DNA of 6,311 nt from an uncultured Pirellulaceae bacterium (GCA_947259675.1 CAMYNE010000137.1:1-6311); one strand, 5' to 3'; shown: positions 1 to 5,816, counted from the first letter of the stretch. The notes: generated by a model from the sequence alone, not told the origin. Made by a program: numbers and translations.

Positions 1-73
1 AGTTATCCGGTCTCTGTAGCTGTCTCGAATCCAGGTAATCGGCTACATTGTCATACGACGCCCCCTCCAACAT
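1..73 (-). CDS. Possible 5' end of a divergent gene, cut by window start
   Basis: On the minus strand an ATG at 73-71 opens a frame that stays open to the window edge, giving 24 residues beginning MLEGASYDNVADYL. The composition is protein-like, but 24 codons are too few to prove coding. I see no Shine-Dalgarno site in front of the ATG. If real, the gene diverges from the pseudouridine synthase with only about 63 bp between the start codons. I do not recognise the family. The competing reading is that this is non-coding DNA: plus-strand frame 1 is also open across the same stretch, so an open frame here is weak evidence. Confidence 0.2.
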   Translation of the reverse strand, partial: MLEGASYDNVADYLDSRQLQRPDN

Positions 74-92
74 CGACTGATCGCAACGAATT

Positions 93-100
93 GGGAGGAA
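93..100 (+). promoter_or_regulatory. Shine-Dalgarno-like GGGAGGAA before the pseudouridine synthase
   Basis: GGGAGGAA is the strongest anti-16S match in the upstream region. It ends 18 nt before the TTG at 119 and 36 nt before the ATG at 137. Neither spacing is ideal, and the TGA at 110-112 rules out a closer start in this frame. It mildly favours the TTG start, or it may be unrelated to initiation. Confidence 0.3.
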
Positions 101-136
101 TTCACGTCCTGACAATATTTGCCCATCCTGAATCTC

Positions 137-1231
137 ATGACGAAAAAACGCCGGACAAAAACGAAAAAACCAAAACAAGCGTCGCCGCCGAATAAAGCGG
201 GGGGCGATATTCAACGTTTGCAGCGTGCGATGGCGTCCGCCGGTTTTGGTAGCCGGCGTGAATGTGAGGAATTTATCGAAATGGGGCGCGTTGTCGTCGA
301 TGGCAAAACCGTCACGAAACTTGGCACGAAGGTTGATCCGTCCAAGCAGGAAATCTTTGTTGACGGGCAGCGTTTGTCATTGGAAAGACGGCAATATTTC
401 ATCCTCAACAAACCGCCTGGGGTCGTGTCGACCAGCAAAGACCCGTCTGGCCGGTTACGTGTCATCGATTTAATCAAAACCCAGCAAAGAGTCTACAACG
501 TCGGTCGGCTGGACCAGTCAAGTGAGGGGCTGATCCTGGTGACCAACGACGGCGATCTGGCGAATCTGCTGACCCATCCCCGCTACGGCGTCGCCAAAAA
601 ATACCTGGTTCAGGTTCAGGGCGTCCCAACCGGCGAACAGCTGAAATCTCTGACCAAGGGCGTGTATCTTGCAGAAGGAAAAGCTCGAGTTTCAAATATC
701 AAATTCAAAAAACGAGCCAAAGACACCAGCTGGTTGGAGATCGTCTTGGAAGAAGGACGAAATCGCGAGATTCGTCGCTTGTTGGCTAGAATCGGACACA
801 AGGTTTTGCGTCTGCGTCGGGTTTCCATTGGGCCGCTTAAGTTGGGTGAGTTGCCGATAGGTGCACATCGGCAGCTGACAATTCAAGAGGTCCGAGACCT
901 GAAAAGAGCGGTTTCTAAGAAACCTGTCAAACGAAGACGTCCGAAGAAAAAGCTTGCGATGGGAGAGAAGACCGGACAAACACGCAAACAGGTGAAAGGA
1001 AAGGTAACGACCAAGCTCGCCGCTAAAGGAACGAAACGAAGGAAATCCAAAACAAGTACCAAACGTGATAAGTCCTTTCGAGACGGTGAGAAAGGCCGGG
1101 CTGCCGCAAGAAGTAAGACCAGCCCGAAATCCGCCAAAAAGAAAACCGCCAAGAAAAAAGGGCTCAGTCGAAAAAGTCGCTCGACGACGAAAACTGTCAA
1201 TCGTGGCACAAAAAAACGCGGTCGAAAATGA
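137..1231 (+). CDS. RsuA/RluB-family 16S/23S rRNA pseudouridine synthase with long basic C-terminal tail
   Basis: This enzyme isomerises a specific uridine to pseudouridine in rRNA in the cytoplasm. Numbered from the ATG at 137 (364 residues), an S4 RNA-binding domain spans about residues 25-80. The catalytic domain follows: KPPGV at 92-96, then the family signature GRLDQSSEGLILVTNDG beginning at 123, with Asp126 as the expected catalytic aspartate. EGRNREIRR at 206-214 is typical of the RsuA/RluB/RluE/RluF branch. Residues 257-364 are a low-complexity tail with 47 Lys/Arg and only 4 acidic residues, absent from the E. coli enzymes as I know them. The start is uncertain: an in-frame TTG at 119 would add six residues, and the good GGGAGGAA site at 93-100 lies rather far from both. 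An in-frame TGA at 110-112 excludes anything earlier. The S4 domain plus this signature makes an RluB- or RsuA-like role likely, but the target nucleotide cannot be read from sequence. It converges on rpsT. Confidence 0.93.
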   Translation: MTKKRRTKTKKPKQASPPNKAGGDIQRLQRAMASAGFGSRRECEEFIEMGRVVVDGKTVTKLGTKVDPSKQEIFVDGQRLSLERRQYFILNKPPGVVSTSKDPSGRLRVIDLIKTQQRVYNVGRLDQSSEGLILVTNDGDLANLLTHPRYGVAKKYLVQVQGVPTGEQLKSLTKGVYLAEGKARVSNIKFKKRAKDTSWLEIVLEEGRNREIRRLLARIGHKVLRLRRVSIGPLKLGELPIGAHRQLTIQEVRDLKRAVSKKPVKRRRPKKKLAMGEKTGQTRKQVKGKVTTKLAAKGTKRRKSKTSTKRDKSFRDGEKGRAAARSKTSPKSAKKKTAKKKGLSRKSRSTTKTVNRGTKKRGRK

Positions 1232-1275
1232 CCACGTTGTTCTGGTTGAAAGCCACTGAATTCTCACGAATCCAG

Positions 1276-1548
1276 CTACTCTTGAGCCTTGGCAGCCTTG
1301 ATTGCGCGCTGAAGCCGCGATTTCTTGCGGCTGGCTGCATTTTTGTGAATGATGTTCTTGGCACCGGCTCGGTCAAGATGTCTGGCGGCAACCTTGAATT
1401 GTTCTTCGGCGGCTTGAATATCGCCCGCTTGAGCAGCGTCGAGGACCTTTTTAACCTGTGTTTTGACAGCCGACTTGACTGATTTGTTTCGGTCGCGATG
1501 GACGACGTTTTGACGTAACCGTTTTTTGGCGCTTTCGCAGTTTGGCAT
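1276..1548 (-). CDS. rpsT: 30S ribosomal protein bS20
   Basis: Ribosomal protein bS20 binds 16S rRNA directly and is a primary assembly protein of the small subunit. The 90-residue product has the family's usual length and pattern. It opens MPNCESAKKRLRQN, where MPN..SAKKR.RQ is the bS20 N-terminal signature. A lysine-rich three-helix body follows, and it ends HKNAASRKKSRLQRAIK, matching the conserved H+N.A.R+KSRL segment near the C-terminus. The start ATG is at 1548-1546 and the stop is TAG. No clear Shine-Dalgarno site is visible in the AC-rich leader. In E. coli S20 synthesis is autoregulated at translation; nothing here proves that for this gene. It is transcribed alone, convergent with the pseudouridine synthase (44 bp apart) and divergent from hemD. 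No strong rho-independent terminator is visible in the 44-bp gap. Confidence 0.97.
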   Translation of the reverse strand: MPNCESAKKRLRQNVVHRDRNKSVKSAVKTQVKKVLDAAQAGDIQAAEEQFKVAARHLDRAGAKNIIHKNAASRKKSRLQRAIKAAKAQE

Positions 1549-1591
1549 TTTGATGGTTCTGCAGTTAGTTCTTCAAATTTGACAATCCAAC

Positions 1592-1620
1592 AATATGGCG
1601 ATTAAGGCTTGTTTTGTCCA
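1592..1620 (-). promoter_or_regulatory. Probable sigma70-type promoter of rpsT
   Basis: On the minus strand TGGACA (1620-1615) matches the -35 consensus TTGACA at five of six positions. After exactly 17 bp comes CATATT (1597-1592), which matches TATAAT at four of six. This predicts a start near 1585 and a leader of roughly 37 nt before the rpsT ATG, a normal layout for a monocistronic ribosomal protein gene. The consensus is borrowed from E. coli, so planctomycete use is inferred. Confidence 0.42.
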
Positions 1621-1647
1621 GCGTTAAATTCCACCGTTTGGATGGGC

Positions 1648-1716
1648 TAAGGGGTCAGGAGCCAATTGTGCTAAGCACCCGAAGGGCCGTTCCGGCAATT
1701 GGCTCCTGACCCCTTA
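1648..1716. repeat. Perfect 21-bp inverted repeat with 27-nt loop (REP- or MITE-like)
   Basis: The left arm is 1648-1668 and the right arm 1696-1716. They are exact reverse complements over 21 bp, with core GGGGTCAGGAGCC in one arm and GGCTCCTGACCCC in the other. The 27-nt loop (1669-1695) has its own short dyads: TGCT-A-AGCA at 1669-1677 and an imperfect CCG.A/T.CGG pair at 1679-1695. Extruded or transcribed, it could fold as a long stem with two small inner hairpins. It lies upstream of both flanking genes, rpsT and hemD, so it is not a terminator for either. From memory, GGGGTCAGGAG-type arms occur in dispersed repeats tied to REP-associated tyrosine transposases, but I could not check this. 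Confidence 0.85.
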
Positions 1717-1745
1717 CCCCCAAACCAAGGTTTTTGTACGTGAAC

Positions 1746-1759
1746 TCTGAATCTTCAGA
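1746..1759. repeat. Short dyad TCTGAA-TC-TTCAGA before hemD
   Basis: A perfect 6+6 bp dyad with a 2-nt spacer ends 17 nt upstream of the hemD ATG, just before the ribosome-binding site. It could be an operator half-site pair or a small leader hairpin. Arms this short also arise by chance, so function is speculative. Confidence 0.3.
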
Positions 1760-1764
1760 AATTT

Positions 1765-1768
1765 GGAG
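1765..1768 (+). promoter_or_regulatory. Ribosome-binding site GGAG for hemD
   Basis: GGAG lies 8 nt before the ATG at 1777 and 11 nt before the overlapping second ATG at 1780. The spacing favours the first ATG. Confidence 0.55.
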
Positions 1769-1776
1769 ACGATTAA

Positions 1777-2550
1777 ATGATGGATTCCGAGAAACGGCTC
1801 CGCGACCAAGTCGTGCTGGTCACCCGACCCAGAGTCACCGCCGAGACGCCTCTCGTCGACCGCCTCCACGCAGCCGGCGCCAGCGTCATTTTGCACCCCG
1901 TGATCAACATCAGCCAACCCGAAAATTGGGATTCAGTGGATGACGTGTTGACGCGATTGAGCGAATTTGGAACGGTGGCTTTTCTCAGCAGCCCCGGTGT
2001 TCAGTATTTTTTCGGCCGGTTTCGAGAAGTCGCCGGACAAGATGGTTTGGACGCATGCAAAATTGCTTCGTTGGGTCGAGCGACCGCTGAAAAAATCCGT
2101 AGCTACGGCGAGACAGTTGATTTTATTCCAGAGGTGTCTGACAGTGATTCGATGGCCGAACGATTGTCCAGGCCGGATGTCCCGGAACCCATCCTGTTGT
2201 TGAGAGCCAACCGGGGCAGCGATGCGATTGCCAATTCGCTGAGAGAGCGAAACAAAAAATTTGAAGAAGTCTCTGTTTACGAAAGCCATGATATTGAACG
2301 AGTCCATCCACAAACGCTTGAACTGATGCAAGGCGGACGCATCGATTGGGTTACGATTACCAGTTCGGCAATCGCCCGCTCCACGGTGTCATTGTTCGGA
2401 CCCGCGCTCCGGAACACAAAATTGGCCAGTATTAGCCCCACGACTAGCCAAGCGCTTCGGCAAGCAGGATTTGAAGCTGACGTGGAAGCAACCGAGCACA
2501 ACTTTGACGGAATCGTGAAGGCGATTAGCAATTTTGAACAAAGATTCTGA
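1777..2550 (+). CDS. hemD: Uroporphyrinogen-III synthase
   Basis: This enzyme closes hydroxymethylbilane into uroporphyrinogen III with inversion of ring D. That is the branch point for heme, siroheme and cobalamin in the cytoplasm. The 257-residue product has the usual length and the two-lobed HemD pattern. VVLVTRP at 12-18 is the N-terminal strand and substrate-phosphate loop. FLSSPGVQYF at 69-78 corresponds to the family's F.S.nGV motif. IASLGRATAEKIRSYG at 96-111 corresponds to the G..TA..L...G motif. VSVYES at 165-170 carries the conserved hinge-region Tyr168. DWVTITSSAIARS at 190-202 and SISPTTSQALRQAG at 218-231 form the second lobe's substrate-binding loops. Low sequence conservation is normal in this family. 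hemC is not in the window, so hemD stands alone here, divergent from rpsT and convergent with the alpha-toroid gene. The ATG at 1777 is supported by GGAG at 1765-1768. Confidence 0.92.
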   Translation: MMDSEKRLRDQVVLVTRPRVTAETPLVDRLHAAGASVILHPVINISQPENWDSVDDVLTRLSEFGTVAFLSSPGVQYFFGRFREVAGQDGLDACKIASLGRATAEKIRSYGETVDFIPEVSDSDSMAERLSRPDVPEPILLLRANRGSDAIANSLRERNKKFEEVSVYESHDIERVHPQTLELMQGGRIDWVTITSSAIARSTVSLFGPALRNTKLASISPTTSQALRQAGFEADVEATEHNFDGIVKAISNFEQRF

Positions 2551-2721
2551 CCACATTCCACCAAGGCGATAAAAGTGAAACGTTCGAGTCATTTGAACAT
2601 ACGTATTGCCGTAATCGATCTTGTCACGATTTCATTTGGCGCAACGGAGATTCTTCATTTCGCTCTACTCAATTCAGAATGACTTTCCGCTCGACGTTTG
2701 CTTGGAAAGGCTGTTATCGGG

Positions 2722-3798
2722 CTACCGTTGATAGATCGGCAGATAGCCATTATCCAATTGCAGCATGATGAGATTGCAGGATGTCACGTAAACGTCGCCG
2801 ATGTTGCCGGTCCAGTTGCCACCGTTTGTCTGGTCGTTCACGATGATTTTGTACAGCTTGTCGCGGAAAGGCCTCCAAACATCCGGTTCCTGGCGATAGA
2901 CAACTTGCGAATAATAAAGATACGTGTAGTGCCAATGGCCGTACTGATTGTGTTGGACGTTGTGCAAGTTCTTCTTGCAATAATTCCACATGGAATCGAT
3001 GTATTTCTTGTCCTTGGCGGATGAAGTTTCATAGACACCGGCGTTGTAAAGTGCAGCCAGCGCAGCTGCCGTGATGGCGGCTCGAGACGAGCCCAGTGAA
3101 TTGGTGCTATAGGAGATGCCACCGTCTTTGTTTTGGCACTTGTAAATGTACTTAATCGCATTGTCGATCGCTTTTTTGGGTACGATGATGCCCGCGTTAC
3201 GGCATCCTCTCAGGCCCTGGACCTGGGTAATCGTGGTTGATCCTTCATCAAAATCACTTTCTTTCGCCGTAACATAGCCCCAGCCGCCTGCTTTGGTTTG
3301 GGCGTTGACACTGAACCTAACGGCTCGCTCGAGGATATTGGTTAGTTCGTCACGTCGATCAACATCCTCTTCTTCACCCAAAACTTGTGATAAGAAAAGC
3401 ATGGCAAACCCGTGGCCATAGGTGTATCGATGGTCTCGTTTCGGATCGCCGATTAATCCGTTTCGACGACATTTGCTCACCAGATAGTCAACCGCTCGCC
3501 TGATGTTTTTTGCATAGGGACCTTGAGTGGTCGTGGAACCCGAACAGATCAGCGCGGTACCTGCAAGGGCTGCCATCGCAGTGGGATAGGAGTCATGAGC
3601 CCAATGTCCGAGACGAGTTTGCTGGCCCGCGATCCAGTTGAGCCCCTTTGAGATTGCTTTTTTGGTTTCCGAATTTTGAACGAGGGGGAGCGTTGCCGAA
3701 AACGCGAATTGAGACAAAAGCGGCAGACCTGTGATGGCACAGACTGCGCCCGCACCCATTTGTTTCAGAGCTTTCCGCCTGTTCTGGTTCGCGATCAA
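2722..3798 (-). CDS. Tat-exported alpha-toroid protein with prenyltransferase/squalene-cyclase-like repeats
   Basis: The product is a 358-residue predicted secreted or periplasmic protein. The N-terminus NRRKALKQMGAGAVCAITGL (residues 6-25) has a twin-arginine pair and a hydrophobic stretch, with possible cleavage near FAFSA (31-35). The mature part repeats a helix-rich unit with Gly/Trp turns, typical of prenyltransferase and squalene-oxidase repeats: LGHW 63-66, YPTAMAALAGTAL 71-83, TYGHGFAMLFL 126-136, GGWGY 171-175, ITQVQGLRGCRNAGI 190-204, KDGGISY 224-230, AAITAAALAALYNAG 240-254 and GGNWTG 326-331. DFDE at 182-185 lies eleven residues after GGW, where squalene-hopene cyclases carry DxDD, so the acid motif looks degenerate. 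At under 400 residues it is roughly half the length of a hopene cyclase, and hopanoid synthesis is unlikely. Such proteins are frequent in planctomycetes without known function. The start is a TTG at 3798; the frame closes at a TGA 12 nt upstream, and the next candidate, Met14, would remove the arginine pair. Confidence 0.85.
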   Translation of the reverse strand: MIANQNRRKALKQMGAGAVCAITGLPLLSQFAFSATLPLVQNSETKKAISKGLNWIAGQQTRLGHWAHDSYPTAMAALAGTALICSGSTTTQGPYAKNIRRAVDYLVSKCRRNGLIGDPKRDHRYTYGHGFAMLFLSQVLGEEEDVDRRDELTNILERAVRFSVNAQTKAGGWGYVTAKESDFDEGSTTITQVQGLRGCRNAGIIVPKKAIDNAIKYIYKCQNKDGGISYSTNSLGSSRAAITAAALAALYNAGVYETSSAKDKKYIDSMWNYCKKNLHNVQHNQYGHWHYTYLYYSQVVYRQEPDVWRPFRDKLYKIIVNDQTNGGNWTGNIGDVYVTSCNLIMLQLDNGYLPIYQR

Positions 3799-3924
3799 CG
3801 CCGGTTCCGATCAGGTTAAGTAAAAAGGTCGGTGTATCATTGTATCCCAATTATTGGATTGAGTTGAGTTCAATCAAGCAGTTGTTTGCTGGAAGTCTGT
3901 CCACTTCAGTCAGGAACTGAACTA

Positions 3925-4047
3925 GTAGGCCGGCAACAAGGAGCTTGCGACGAAGTTCCGGCACCGCCCAAACGCACCCGCTTTGAACGGTGTTGGGCCT
4001 AAAACACCCGCAATGCCGGAACTCCGCTGTGCTTGTTCGCGGCCTAC
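3925..4047. repeat. 123-bp imperfect inverted-repeat element
   Basis: The outer arms are 3925-3963 and 4014-4047. They share GTAGGCCG at the tip, AACAAG in the middle and AGTTCCGGCA at the inner end, with an internal length difference of about 5 nt. The 50-nt centre has two competing small hairpins: GCCCAA (3966-3971) with TTGGGC (3993-3998), and GGTGTT (3989-3994) with AACACC (4003-4008). No open reading frame fills it, and I see no clear target-site duplication. It lies between two minus-strand genes, downstream of the small membrane protein and upstream of the alpha-toroid gene, so in RNA it could separate their transcripts. It lacks the U-tract of a rho-independent terminator. A dispersed non-autonomous (MITE- or REP-like) repeat is the simplest explanation. 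Confidence 0.7.
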
Positions 4048-4095
4048 CTTGCGTTGATCACTCTGCGATCCGGACGATACGATAGAATCAGAGGC

Positions 4096-4299
4096 TCAAA
4101 CCTGTTCTCTGAGGGTGAACCAGCTAAGGATTCCCAGAAATAGAGAGCAGACCACAAAAACGATATCGATGGTCATGTTCGCAAAATGGAACGGCGCAAG
4201 GCTAGGAGAACCCGCTAACCCCATTAAAAGGTCCGCCAAGAAGCAAACAAATACGACGACCGCGATCGTTAAAGCGGCGTAACAAAGCCCTTTCTGCAC
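4096..4299 (-). CDS. Small two-helix membrane protein of unknown function
   Basis: I do not recognise a functional family. From the GTG at 4299-4297 the product is 67 residues. Helix one covers about residues 5-26 (CYAALTIAVVVFVCFLADLL), followed by a short loop with SPSLAPFHFAN. Helix two covers about residues 41-59 and includes IDIVFVVCSLFLGILSWFTL; the C-terminus is LREQV. The pattern of two helices, an N-M-T-x-D at the start of helix two and a polar end is one I associate with small planctomycete membrane proteins; that is recollection, not a search result. The frame extends upstream to a TTG at 4410 (104 residues), but the extra 37 residues are polar and of low complexity. The GTG instead has AAGGA (4309-4313) 9 nt in front, so I prefer it. 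It is on the same strand as the alpha-toroid gene, but about 300 bp and a repeat element separate them. Confidence 0.6.
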   Translation of the reverse strand: MQKGLCYAALTIAVVVFVCFLADLLMGLAGSPSLAPFHFANMTIDIVFVVCSLFLGILSWFTLREQV

Positions 4300-4308
4300 C
4301 GAAAGATA

Positions 4309-4313
4309 TCCTT
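4309..4313 (-). promoter_or_regulatory. Shine-Dalgarno AAGGA that decides the start of the small membrane protein
   Basis: On the minus strand AAGGA lies 9 nt before the GTG at 4299, a normal spacing. No comparable site precedes the TTG at 4410. This supports the 67-residue form over the 104-residue form. Confidence 0.45.
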
Positions 4314-4455
4314 GTTGCAAAATTCTCAAAGTGTCGGAGCACTGCGTAGTGCCAGTTGACACAGAAATGTGACGGGATCGCCCCGATTGACCATGAATTA
4401 ACCGTCGCAAATCATGGTAGAAACGAGCCTTATGAAGTTTCGCTTCCTACGTTAG

Positions 4456-4461
4456 TATAAT
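4456..4461 (+). promoter_or_regulatory. Possible -10 element (exact TATAAT)
   Basis: An exact TATAAT lies in the divergent region on the strand of the PLP-enzyme gene. The hexamers 16-18 bp upstream (around TGAAGT) match the -35 consensus poorly, and there is no extended -10 TG. If used, it would give a leader of about 160 nt before the ATG at 4627, so a closer promoter is equally possible. Confidence 0.25.
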
Positions 4462-4626
4462 TGGCGGTCCACACCTGTCACGTCGACTATCCATACTGTT
4501 TCGGATGTAATCCAGATCTACTGCAGATTGGTGCGGATTTTATAGTCCCTTACGATCAGGTATCGGTCGAACGTTGGTTTGTATCGGTTTTACCGGCATT
4601 TTCGTGTTTTGGAACTCAATCAAACG

Positions 4627-5805
4627 ATGAATTCTATTGAATCGACACCTATCTCTGTTTCGACTCAAAAAGACTGGGACAAGTTCCGCGCTCAAATGCC
4701 GGTCGCACAGAAATGGGCCTACTTCGATCACGCTTGTGTCGCCCCGATTCCTCAGGTAACTGCCGACGCGATGTCGCAATGGACTCGTGAATCATCATTG
4801 GACGGCGATGTTGCTTGGCCTGGCTGGTTGGCCAAGCATGACAGCCTGCGGAGGTTGGTCGCCCAAATGATCAACGCAGCGGCAGAAGAAATTGCCCTGA
4901 TTCCCAACACGACTTTTGGAATCAACTTGGTGGCCGACGGTTTTCCGTGGCGGACCGGCGACAATGTCGTCATTCCATACCACGAGTTTCCGTCCAATGT
5001 TTATCCCTGGATTGCACTCGAATCACGGGGTGTTGAACTTCGACGAGTGGAGCTTGATGGTTCTCGGGTGGATGCCAATCGAATCGCCGACGCGTGCGAT
5101 GAACGGACCAGAATCGTGAGTGCGAGCTGGATCGGCTATGCGTCGGGCTATCGGATCGATCCGAGCGAACTTGCGACAGTCGCGCACGATGCCGGAGCCC
5201 TGTTTTTCCTGGATGCCATCCAAGGCCTGGGCGTTCACGCTTTGGACGTCGAGGCAACGGGCGTCGATTTCCTGGCCGCTGATGGACATAAATGGCTCCT
5301 TGGTCCCGAAGGGGCAGGCCTTTTTTATTGTCGGCGTGAACACTTGAATCTGCTTCGTCCTATGAACATTGGCTGGAATAGCGTCAATCAAGGCATTGAT
5401 TTTTCGAACATCAAACTCGATTTTCGACATTCTGCCAGTCGTTACGAAGGTGGTACGCAAAACATGGCCGGCTTTATCGGGCTTTACAGCAGTCTGAGAT
5501 TGCTGATGGATTTCGGTTTGACTTTTGAACAGTCGCCGATCAGGGAACAGGTTTTGGCCTATTCAGACCAGATTTGTGAAACGCTCGAATCGGTCGGAGC
5601 GAAGGTTTTGAGCGACCGAAGCGAGGAAGCCAAGTCGGGAATCGTTTCATTTGAAGTTCAGGGCAAGCCGGCTGAGCAGTTAGTGCAGAGTTTGCGTGCA
5701 GCAGGTGTCGTTGTCAGCCAACGAGCAGGCCGCTTGCGAATTTCGGCACATTGCTACAATAATCTCGACGATATTGATCGACTGGTGGAAGTGCTTAGGT
5801 CGTAA
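4627..5805 (+). CDS. Class-V aminotransferase-fold PLP-dependent enzyme (cysteine desulfurase/epimerase-like)
   Basis: This is a cytoplasmic fold-type I PLP enzyme of 392 residues from the ATG at 4627, a normal length for class V. Numbered from that ATG: NTTFGIN at 94-100 is the PLP-phosphate loop; EFPSNVYPW at 120-128 takes the place of EHHAN..PW in SufS-type desulfurases; FLDAIQGLG at 194-202 has Asp196 for the pyridine nitrogen; and ADGHKWLLGPEGAG at 218-231 has Lys222 as the Schiff-base lysine. RYEGGTQN at 272-279 is the phosphate loop from the partner subunit, and LRISAHCYNN at 370-379 carries the probable substrate-carboxylate Arg371. The loop that holds the catalytic cysteine in SufS (the HCAQP region) is shortened here to SQRAGRLRIS. 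A true cysteine desulfurase is therefore unlikely, and an epimerase-, lyase- or kynureninase-like reaction is possible. The substrate is unknown. A TTG at 4579 would add 16 residues that do not fit the family. coaD follows after 48 bp in the same direction. Confidence 0.88.
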   Translation: MNSIESTPISVSTQKDWDKFRAQMPVAQKWAYFDHACVAPIPQVTADAMSQWTRESSLDGDVAWPGWLAKHDSLRRLVAQMINAAAEEIALIPNTTFGINLVADGFPWRTGDNVVIPYHEFPSNVYPWIALESRGVELRRVELDGSRVDANRIADACDERTRIVSASWIGYASGYRIDPSELATVAHDAGALFFLDAIQGLGVHALDVEATGVDFLAADGHKWLLGPEGAGLFYCRREHLNLLRPMNIGWNSVNQGIDFSNIKLDFRHSASRYEGGTQNMAGFIGLYSSLRLLMDFGLTFEQSPIREQVLAYSDQICETLESVGAKVLSDRSEEAKSGIVSFEVQGKPAEQLVQSLRAAGVVVSQRAGRLRISAHCYNNLDDIDRLVEVLRS

Positions 5806-5816
5806 ATTCGGACTGT

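Larger units (their letters stand above)
4300..4626. other. Divergent intergenic region with little recognisable content
   Basis: The stretch lies between the GTG of the small membrane protein (-) and the ATG of the PLP enzyme (+). Its left third may instead encode the N-terminal extension of the membrane protein if the TTG at 4410 is used. On the plus strand there is one exact TATAAT at 4456-4461. A weak dyad GAAAC/GTTTC sits at 4420-4424 and 4437-4441, and TATCGGT recurs at 4561-4567 and 4582-4588. I find no convincing small gene, structured RNA or terminator. It presumably holds the promoters of both flanking genes. Confidence 0.5.

Noticed and set aside
692..1267. 191-codon minus-strand open frame opposite the pseudouridine synthase tail
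   Set aside because: The Phe/Leu/Ser/Arg-rich composition is what the complement of Lys/Arg codons gives. The plus-strand gene has the domain evidence.
1232..1275. Possible bidirectional terminator between the convergent pseudouridine synthase and rpsT genes
   Set aside because: Only a poor GAATTC/GAATC similarity is present. There is no GC-rich stem or T-tract.
1648..1716. The 21-bp hairpin as a rho-independent terminator
   Set aside because: It is upstream of both flanking genes, lacks a T-tract on either side, and the loop is too long.
2551..2721. Possible terminator or small gene between convergent hemD and the alpha-toroid gene
   Set aside because: Only a weak GTTC...GAAC pairing is visible near 2581-2602, with no T-tract, and no open frame with a credible start.
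2698..3024. 108-codon plus-strand open frame rich in Val/Ile
   Set aside because: It lies antisense to the alpha-toroid gene, whose minus-strand frame is much longer and shows clear repeats. The hydrophobic composition comes from reading that gene backwards.
3593..3850. Minus-strand frame with an upstream start that could suggest a frameshifted longer N-terminus for the alpha-toroid protein
   Set aside because: The main frame already supplies a complete Tat-type signal from the TTG at 3798, and the alternative frame has no recognisable content.
3966..3998. GTTGGGC (GTTRRRY) with a partner GCCCAA, resembling an integron attC site
   Set aside because: The partner lacks a proper RYYYAAC box, the span is too short for attC, and the pair lies inside a larger inverted repeat with no cassette or integrase nearby.
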